In this document: positions 56,608 to 64,000 of the stretch, piece after piece | Layout: each line of letters begins with the position of its first letter | Position numbering within the stretch: the first letter of the stretch is position 1 | DNA from: Branchinecta lynchi | Taxonomy: Eukaryota; Arthropoda; Branchiopoda; Anostraca; Branchinectidae | NCBI GenBank assembly: GCA_023053575.1 | Contig: JAKZAP010000001.1 | Location: 28,414,533 to 28,478,532, forward strand | Length of the DNA stretch: 64,000 nucleotides | Direction of reading: 5' to 3' | The notes under the pieces: generated by a model | The model's database searches: none | What the model saw: only the letters and a program-made list of their open reading frames with translations | Told to the model about the DNA's origin: nothing | Translations under genes and position numbers: made by a program

Positions 56608-57282
56608 GTGTACTGGTTGCGTTTTTCAAGCGCGTATGTGATTCGTTTGTAACCGGTCATCAAGCCGGAATGAATTTTTTGTTTAGTAAATTTGTTGAAT
56701 CCTGAATCCTGGTACCGTTTATCCATGATGATCGGAAGTGTTAAGAGTGATAATTCTTGATTATTCTGATAAGATTATTATAAGACTATATACAGCAGGA
56801 ATTCCCGTCAGAAAGAACGAAATCGTCGTAGTTATCGTCTGTTGGTACTGTTATTCACTTCCTTCCAGCGAGGATTATAACTACAAGAGCCAACCTCCAA
56901 TTGCCCATATTCCAATTGAGCGCTATCATTCCCGAATGCCTCATTATCGACATTGGGACAGACAAAGTAAAATAGATCCACTGGATGATGACTAGAATCT
57001 GCAATCTGCTCTCCATGTAATCGAGGTTTTCCACTGTCTCTGAAGTAGAAAGTTAAAGTTGGCTTGTTCTACTAACAGCCTCACGGATCGATGTTTTCAC
57101 TGTCTCTGTGACCACTGTTGACAAAATGGCGGATTTTGAAAACAGGTTCGCTTCTAGCGCTGAACTGGAATTACAGAGCCTCGAAAGTGGCCTGAAAAAT
57201 GTCAAATGGAAATTGGGTGCACTCCTAACTAGGCCCTAGGTTAAAACGATGTTGCAGTTAGGACTGCACGGAACTTTCCTTT
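56608..57282. other. No gene recognised
   Basis: ACAGCAGGAATTCCCGTCAGA at 56791 is related to the 39-bp repeat at 26769. ACAAAATGGCGGATTTTG at 57122 resembles the AAAATGGCGGAGATTT word of the array at 24921. Confidence 0.4.
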
Positions 57283-57295
57283 TAACATACTTTAT

Positions 57296-58238
57296 ACCGG
57301 TGCAAAACGGATAAGTATGCCACATTTTATTAGAGCTATATTTCGGCCCTTCTTGGTAAGGGTCCTCTTCAGGCTTAAGGCGCTTAAGCTCGAAAATGAA
57401 CTTGTGATAAACAATTGAATATTCTTCCTTAAATATTCGATTTTGTGAACTTCTTCTTTGAAAATTGGTTCGAGTTAAAGCTGGTCCTGTGATTTCATTC
57501 TTGACATGGCTGCTGTCTTTGCTAATTGATTGGGTCGTCGGAAGGGTAGAGATTCTTCTACATTTTGGTTGAGGAGTCACATGTCTCTTTTTCTTCTTTC
57601 CAGCTAAGATGGGTACTTGTCGGCGGCATATATTGGCGATTTGTAGTTACGTATGTTCCTTCAGCCCAAGCTGACCGCGAAGCATATTTGACGGTGCAAA
57701 ACGGATAACTCAGCTACGTTTTCTTAGAGCTATATTTTGGCCCTTCTTGGCAAGGGTCCTCTGCAGGCTCAAGCTGGAAAATGAACTTGTGAAAAACAAT
57801 TGAATATCCTTCCGTAAATATTCGATTTTGTTAACTTCTTCTTTGAAAATTGGTTGGAGTCAAAGCTGGTCCTGTGATTTCATTCTTGACATGGCTGCAG
57901 TCTCTGCTAATTGGTTTGGGTCGTCGAAAGGGGAGTCAGCTGAATAGTCTTCCTTAAATATTCGATTCTCTCAACTTCTTCTTTGAAAATTGGTTGGAGT
58001 TAAAGCAGGCCCTGTGATTTCATTCTTGACATGGCTGCTGTCTTTGCTAATTGATTGGGTCGTCGAATACTCAATATTCAATTGTTTTTCACAAGTCCAT
58101 TTTCCAGCTTGAGCGACTTGAGCCTGAAAAGGGCCCTTGCCAGGAAGGGTCGAACTATAGCTATAATAAAATATAGCTGACTTATCCGTTTTGCACCGTC
58201 AAATATGATTTACAGTCAGCTTGGGCTGAAGAAACATC
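57296..58238. mobile_element. Composite palindromic hammerhead-core element, 943 bp, 13-bp TSD
   Basis: TAACATACTTTAT at 57283-57295 and 58239-58251, exact. The left end is truncated (starts in GGTGCAAAACGG), a full left end follows at 57667 (TTCAGCCCAAGCTGAC), and the right end is complete (GTCAGCTTGGGCTGAA). A block of about 115 bp (AAATATTCGATTTTGTGAAC ... GACATGGCTGCTGTC ... GGGTCGTCG) is repeated three times, at 57430, 57815 and 57955. Looks like two copies joined end to end. Confidence 0.75.
57341..57372 (-). ncRNA. Hammerhead-ribozyme-like core
   Basis: Minus strand: CTGAAGA, stem-loop GGACCCTT/AAGGGCC, GAAA, then TATAGCTC and ATACTTATCCG. The later cores of the same composite are mutated (CTGCAGA with CAAAA near 57730; CTGAAAA with GAAC near 58111). 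Confidence 0.45.
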
Positions 58239-58251
58239 TAACATACTTTAT

Positions 58252-58451
58252 TCTAGTTTTGAGGCCATGTAATTCGAGGTTGGCTATCTCTCCCGTTCCA
58301 GAAAAAATAGCTGGCTCCTCCTTTCATCATCAATAAATTCCGTGGAAGATGACCCGATGTTGAGCCTGTCTTTGTGGGTGCTCCCGGGTCGTGCCCTCGG
58401 TCGTGCCACTAGATGATCTCACGGTCAGACAGCCTATTTTTGACTGGCGAC
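58252..58451. other. No recognised feature
   Basis: Short spacer between two mobile elements. Confidence 0.4.
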
Positions 58452-58454
58452 TTA

Positions 58455-58843
58455 CCCTAGGTTCACACAGAGCAAATCGCGGCGATGAACGAGATTTTTC
58501 AATCGCAGCGATAGAAGATTTTTATCGCCTGGATGTTCACGCTGAATTTTCGTCGGGAACAGAATTTAACGCGAACAATTTGAAAAAAAATTCCTTTTCT
58601 CCCTTTTCATACAAAACGGGGTGGAACTGAACAGCAATAATTAATTTTTCTAAAAGTGAATCATCAGAAGGGTCGTCCATGTTACTGTTGCGTGCATAAA
58701 ATCGTACACCTCGCCCGATTAAAGTTCACCTTTCCCAACATTGAAACTCGCCTGACGAAGCAACAGAAATCGCCGATTTTGGCGACGAAAATCTCGGCGA
58801 TGGCCGATATCGCCTCAGTTTGAACGTCTGTGTGAACCTAGGG
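58455..58843. mobile_element. MITE, 389 bp, TTA duplication
   Basis: TTA at 58452-58454 and 58844-58846. CCCTAGGTTCACACAGAGC and GTCTGTGTGAACCTAGGG are inverted. Subterminal words ATCGCGGCGATGAACGAG and CTCGGCGATGGCCGATATCGCC are related. The 79-codon plus frame inside is not a gene. Confidence 0.75.
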
Positions 58844-58846
58844 TTA

Positions 58847-59890
58847 GGTGCCGTTTTCGCATTGACGGGACAAGTCTTCACCATGCTATGCCTTTTGTCG
58901 TGGACGCCATCCAGTCGTTTTCTCGTGAATACTCTATATGGCTAAGGCCGAAACACGCCAGTAAACCTTTGGAAGAACCAGAAATGTCACCCAACGAACC
59001 ATCTAAATTAATACAAATCCTGTGTCAACCAATAAACAAAATTCGTTGTCGTGACGTTTTGGTTCTTTGCTGGGCACACGGCGATTGATTGGAAAACAAG
59101 CTGGAACGGTAAGAGTGACTGAAAAGTAACTATTTCGTAACTTTCGGGGCGATCTGGAACGAACCCAAGATTATACGGGTGAGATTTGTTCATTGATGCT
59201 GTTTTAGCACTGTTGAACAAAGATGTGTCAACAGGTGAGCTATGGGAGACGTTCTCGCATAGACTGCGCATAAACTGGACAAGCTGGTAGATGCGGTCGA
59301 TCTTAACTAATATTCGTGAAGATGGCATAAACCATGGACATTTTCGGCTGAATAGCATCTTCCGTCGAGCTCAACAACCATCCATACAAGAATGTCACGT
59401 TGGATGGGAGCAAGGCCGTATCAGACATGCAAAAATCATCATTATTTATAGGCTTTTCCATCTGATCTATGTATTTTTTATACTTTTTTGTTCCGACCCA
59501 CAGGCAACCCCCCCAAATGAATTCCTGGATACGGGCGTCGATGGGAGTGATCTCAAATGCTAGCACGCTTCCGATTTAATTCCTTTAAAGTTTAATTAAA
59601 GTCCAACTTATTGTTATGTCTTTTAACTGAATATAATGAATTGTTTGGCTTCTGAAAAGAGATTTTTTTGTCCACATTCTGTTCAGAATATCTGCGGCAG
59701 GCTCCACACCGTAGATTCTACTATGAGGCGGGACATTTTAATCTCAACACAAACGCGGCTCTTCAGTGGGCAGTGGTGAGATTAGTGAACATTGATTAGT
59801 GCCTGACCATAGGTCTTTCTTATAAGGCATACAACAAAAATACAAGTGCGTAGAGGTACCACAAATCACACTCAAATTCCAGTATTTGAA
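58847..59890. other. No gene; 58925-58962 shared with 4568-4605
   Basis: TACTCTATATGGCTAAGGCC then AAACACGCCAGT is the repeated part. The 116-codon minus frame at 59008-59358 has no recognised domain. Confidence 0.4.
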
Positions 59891-59894
59891 AACC

Positions 59895-61330
59895 GATTAT
59901 TCGTGAGTAACTGAGTAGCGGAACAACGAAGTAACACATTTTCAGCGGGTGTTCAAGCCCAGGGGCGGTTCGAAGGGGGACCTAGGGGGGGGGGGGGTGA
60001 CTCACCCCCATCTTTCCATGCTCCAGAGAATCTACTTTCAGTCGTATGTTTCGAGCTTGTCAGTATGACATGCAGGCAGTTACCAAACGTGAATTTCACC
60101 GACAAATCACATTTTTTAGTTGTATGGCTACGAAGAAATTTCTATTCGTACGTTTTCAAATCCAGAGTTGTGTGTTCTGAGTTTTCCAGAATGAAATTCG
60201 TATGTTTGAGCTTGGAAGAATGACATCTACCGCGAATTTCGCCTGAAAAGACCCGTTTCCTGTCGTACTTTACAAGGGGATTTTCTAGTCGTAAATTAGA
60301 GACAGTCGACCTTGTCAGATAAGGCAGTCATTATGTTAAGTATTATCCTGTGTTTTGAGCTTGTTAGAATGACAGTCGTATGCTTCGAACTTGCCAGAGT
60401 GACATAAATGCAATTACCAGTCGCGATTTTCACTCTGTGGCGCAGAAAACAGGCTGATTTTCGACCTGCGGCGCGACGTTCAACATTGTCCTACCTGGTG
60501 TTGTGCAAAAATCTCCTTATCTTAAAAAGAAACAGGCACAACCTCCTGGTGATTGCACTATTTTTTGTGTAGTCTAAATTGAAAGTGGAAGTAGTACCAT
60601 GTACCAACTTCCGGGAGAATATCCCACTCAGTTTGCGAGTTATCGGGGCAGTAGGCAGACTTTAAAACGTTGCGCCTGCGCCGTCTTTCATAGTCGCCTA
60701 CTCGCTATCTAGTTTAATTGGCCCACCTTAAAAGCTAGAAATGCCAATAAAAAGGTCGGATTACAAGAAAATCGCCTGCGGCGCTGAGTTTAAATTGTCT
60801 CAGGTACATATGGTAAAAGCTGCTGCTTCGGATCTGAGCCAAGTTTAAAGCAAGAGTTTGTGTGGAAGTAGTCGAATGTTGCCGAATAAATGCCGATTTA
60901 ACAAATTTTGCCTGCGGCTCTTTCGCAGTCGTACCCTAATTCTATTTCGTTGAAGTTTGCATCATTTATGTGCGGTTATAAGCTTGATATTTGGAGTCTA
61001 AGCTACATTAAAAGGTGGGAGTTGTTAAGGAGTATTTGAATTTTGCTCGGATCGAAAAAAATTTGCCTTCGGCGCTCACTTTAGTTTGTCTTGAGTGGAT
61101 ATGTCAGAAACTGGTACCGAGGTTTGTCTTCTCTCCCGCGAAATTTGATATGAACGGCATCGTCTAATTCCTGTCACTTATTTGTTTATTATCTATTACT
61201 ACAATGGCTTTTCCGTAACGTTTTAGATAATTTGCCCAAGCCCTTCGAACCGCTCCTGTTCAAGCCAATTTAGGTGAATAAGTGAGTGGTAACTAGAGTG
61301 TCCTATCCTTGCTCTTTTCGGTTAAGCTTT
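59895..61330 (+). repeat. R7 fragment interrupted by a hAT element
   Basis: AGTAGCGGAACAACGAAG and CAGCGGGTGTTCAAGCC (to 59959) join AATTTAGGTGAATAAGTGAG and GGTAACTAGAG (from 61267). The uninterrupted order is seen at 47512-47590. Confidence 0.7.
59960..61258. mobile_element. hAT element, 1.3 kb, exact 8-bp TSD
   Basis: TTCAAGCC at 59952-59959 and 61259-61266. The ends CAGGGGCGGTTCGAAGGG and CCCTTCGAACCGCTCCTG are inverted over 18 bp with one mismatch. A G-run follows the left end (59985-59998). The interior repeats GTCGTATG, TTTGAGCTTG and AATGACA blocks (60040-60420) and TTTGCCTGCGGC-type words (60480-61080), which are also scattered near 7985, 42350 and 45240. No transposase. Confidence 0.9.
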
Positions 61331-62279
61331 AAGGACAAATAAAAGACAAGAATCAAACTGAAAAGGTAACGACCACACAACAAACACCGCTCACAGTCGA
61401 TAGCGCTCAGCTTATTCTCCATAAACGATCCTTCTCAACATTCGCTGTACGGCAATGATCTGGTTTCCACTCTTCAAGGCTAGAAAAAAATTATAGAATG
61501 TGTGTCAATAACTATATGGAAAACCCTCTCGAGAGTCGTACTCGTTAAATCGTCGTATTCTTAATTAATGAGAACATTGATACTCTTTCAGCCCAAACTG
61601 ACTGCAACTTTTGTAATAGTAAGGAATCCAGGCTTGGCAATTTCAAGAAGGAATTCCGGTCTCCCTGCATTTCTTTGCTTCAGCCATTAGACTTGAAGTG
61701 AATGGGGCCTATTTAAAGACGGGACTAAGATGTCCTGGACAGGGAAGAAATTAAGTATACTACTGAAATAGGGAATATTGTTTACCACTAGATGGTAGGG
61801 TAAAATATTTTAGGGAAGGGAAAAGAGACTGACCGTGCTATTTTAAATATGCGAAGCACCTACTCCATTTGTTAAAATCGTGCCATGACGACGAGCTATT
61901 GCAGAAGCTCCAGATACAAGCGTTACACTTTTGAAGGTTTCCTTGTTGCTACACACACATACAAACAGAGCATGACGTTATCCACTGCTACTTAGCCAAA
62001 GATAATTATGCGGGAACAGCCGTAATAACTACACCTCGTCATTGCTTCTCCTTCCAACCCAAACTTGTGTTGAGAAATCTGAGAGAAATCTGTTTTCGGA
62101 AATCTGATTCAGGCTGCATACATAAGCCTTCCCTACACGTCAGTAATCATCTTGGATAAGGAATGAAGTCTCGCTTACGCAATTGAATCCTAGTCCGGTG
62201 TGCTACGAATCTCAAGTGACTTCTAGCAGCTGGGAGAAAAAGTTAATATGTCAACGCCAGGGCAGGATATGGAAGTGAT
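61331..62279. other. No gene recognised
   Basis: TTTCAGCCCAAACTGACTGCAAC at 61589 is an isolated end of the palindromic hammerhead-core family. Confidence 0.4.
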
Positions 62280-62800
62280 TTTGAGGCTAAATACTTCAAA
62301 AACGTATTTGAGAATCCCCGAGATGTATTCGAGAACCCCTCATATGTTTTTGTGAAATCGGTGTTTGTATTCGCGAACTGATGACAAGTCTTCGAGATTT
62401 TTTCAAGTCTTCCAGAAACTTCTTTTATCGTCGAGAAAAGATTAAAAGTATTCGACAGTTTTTTAGAAGTACTTGACATTTAAACTGAAATTAAATTGAA
62501 AATGACATAAATATATTTGAGAATGACAAAAATTGTCTTCGAGGATTTTTAATTTTTCAGAATCAATTCCGGAAAATTGTGTCTTCGAGAACCCGAAAAA
62601 TGTGTTCTAGAATGCGCAAAAATTATTCGAAAATCTCAAAACGTATTCGAAAATCAAAACTGTATCCGACATTAAGAATTTTCTGAATTAGTTATGGGAA
62701 AGTGCGTCTCGAGAATGCGTAAAATATATCCGAAAATCATAAAATGTGTTCGAAAATACAGGAAATGGCTTCGATAATGCAAAATATGTACCAAGAGTCA
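62280..62800. repeat. Degenerate TTCGAGAAT tandem array, unit about 20-25 bp
   Basis: TTCGAGAAC, TTCGAAAATC, TTCGAGAAT and similar words separated by AAAATGT or AAAACGT recur about twenty times. The minus frame 62243-62479 reads the repeat as GFSNT units. Confidence 0.65.
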
Positions 62801-62825
62801 AGATGTGCATGTTTGAGTTTTTTTA

Positions 62826-63600
62826 TTTTTAGTGGATTGTTCCATAGAAACAATCCACTATTGCGAGCGCTGTAGCAGCTTTCAGCTTACGGTTTTTGGT
62901 TACACTTGGTGTAACCTAGTGGGTATTGGGGTCTAGTTGTGCCTTCTGGGGGTTCCACCCCCAACCCCAACCAGGTTCAGGGGCAAATGGGTCCAGATTG
63001 CCCAGCGAATAATGTGCATAGCTTGACCAGAACTGGACATAGGACAATATAATTCCGTGCACATGTAGATCGTAGGACTGGGAAACTGCTTTAAAAGTTG
63101 CACCTCCCCCACCCACCCCGTTCATTGGCAACTGGGCCCAGATTTCACAGGAGTAAAGTTCGTTACCCATGACAGGAATCAACAGGTGTCGACTTGAAAC
63201 TTGGTGGTAGGTTTGTGATCATTGCGGTCTCTTTTTCCTTTTTGCGGGTTCCAAACTCCACCCCCACTTGGTTCAGGGGCAATTGGGTCCAGATTGCCCA
63301 TTTTTTAATGTTTTTAACTTGACAATAACTGTAGGTATAAGGTGATGAAATTCATTTGTGCTTTTGGACCATAGGGGTTGGGGATATATATGTGGAGTTG
63401 AACCACCCCCCACCCTCCACGTTCATGGACAAGTTGGCCCAAATTGCCCAAGAATTTTTTTTTTTACCCGTGACCCGTGACCGATTCAATACGCATTTTG
63501 ATGGATCCCGACCCCTCCCTCTCCCGTTCATCAGCAGCTGGGCCCAGATTCCCATGAGTTAAATTCGTTTATGACAGGTCTCAAGTTCAACTCTTGTATA
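62826..63600 (+). repeat. R5 interspersed repeat, near full-length
   Basis: Opens with a perfect 12-bp palindrome arm, TAGTGGATTGTT (62830-62841) and AACAATCCACTA (62849-62860). Then GTTCA-GGGCAA-TGGG units start at 62975, 63120, 63271, 63421 and 63526 (spacing 145, 151, 150 and 105 bp). C-rich words precede each unit. No coding capacity. Confidence 0.75.
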
Positions 63601-64000
63601 TTTGGAGAGATATATCTACGGATGGGGATTTTGGTTTAACAGCAACAAATAAGACGACACGACCTACTTTAAACTTTAATGAATATTTGGAAACTGGACT
63701 GCTTTGTCATATGATCAATAATATGCCGTTCTTAATGAATTGTGAATTGTAGAAAGAGAGGTTTAAAGTGTGGGACTGGCTGGCAGACCATTGTTGGAAC
63801 TCAAGCTATTCGTGCAAGATCTTCAGTATTTCTTTGGATTTAGTGAGATGATTACACGTTAGGTTATTTCAATAATTGTTTGGTTCTTGGGGATGTGAAA
63901 TGTCTTGGTTCTAAAGCCATTTGTATATAAAATGTGATAAACATTTTACTTTCACACTTTCAGTTCCCGGAGCGTGTGTCTTCCAGAATGACTCAAATGA
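63601..64000. other. No recognised feature
   Basis: AT-rich sequence without a repeat family, exon or RNA gene that I recognise. Confidence 0.4.

Overview
The window is a piece of an animal (invertebrate) nuclear genome, not a bacterial or viral one. It has almost no continuous coding sequence, is very rich in repeats, carries several non-LTR retrotransposon (LINE) remnants, a tRNA-derived SINE, many inverted-repeat DNA elements, satellites and microsatellites, and one clean spliced exon. That exon (14589-14776, minus strand) encodes the first half of an immunoglobulin domain of the dpr/zig-8/lachesin-like neuronal adhesion family. This family, and the style of the repeats, suggest a protostome; the species cannot be named from the sequence. 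Most of the window is probably intronic or intergenic DNA of that gene.

Repeat families, named here R1 to R8. R1 (GC-rich, ends in a GCCAAGTGCCATATACCGAT motif and CGGT/GACC runs) occurs at 1-1278, 15479-15735, 20620-21445, 32395-33020, 34570-34990, 35655-36000, 50119-50300, 50655-51895 and 52000-52350. R2 (ends in TTTTGGGATCCCAAAA, internal units of about 136 bp, GACGGACGGACGG run) occurs at 9046-10094, 11055-11992, 17216-18222, 21592-22858, 36450-37150 and as fragments. R5 (units of about 150 bp) is at 2960-3470 and 62826-63600; R7 is at 33960-34490, 47500-48745 and 59895-61330.

Cut-and-paste DNA elements could be delimited by target-site duplications (TSDs) found by eye. Four hAT elements have exact 8-bp TSDs (46574-46978, 51157-51765, 53872-56190, 59960-61258) and one inverted-repeat element is hAT-like (29127-29486). 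Mutator-like elements with 9-10 bp TSDs and a GGGATCGACTAAAA end lie at 12442-12671, 18461-20358 and 43200-43620, with a related copy at 14140-14381. Elements with TTA or TA duplications are at 26844-27077, 52453-52686, 58455-58843 and 48041-48441. Several are nested, and other copies in the same window show the uninterrupted host sequence. The deepest nest is 18354-20598, with three levels.

The most striking system is a family of small palindromic elements (10686-10887, 32685-32961, 56213-56598, 57296-58238, with fragments at 26325, 33775 and 38398). Each arm carries a sequence matching the conserved core of the hammerhead ribozyme, CUGANGA, a stem-loop, then GAAA. In five intact cores the only base that changes in the heptamer is N7, the one position the ribozyme tolerates. 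The insertions have TSDs of 9, 11, 12 and 13 bp and one is truncated at an end, as expected of retroelements such as Penelope-like elements, which are known to carry hammerhead motifs.

Other highlights are a 94-bp satellite organised as an alternating 188-bp dimer inside a hAT element (55260-56145), a five-copy 159-bp tandem array whose junctions carry TATAAAAG (24921-25685), and a LINE with nearly intact reverse transcriptase broken by one stop and one homopolymer frameshift (39583-41965, minus).
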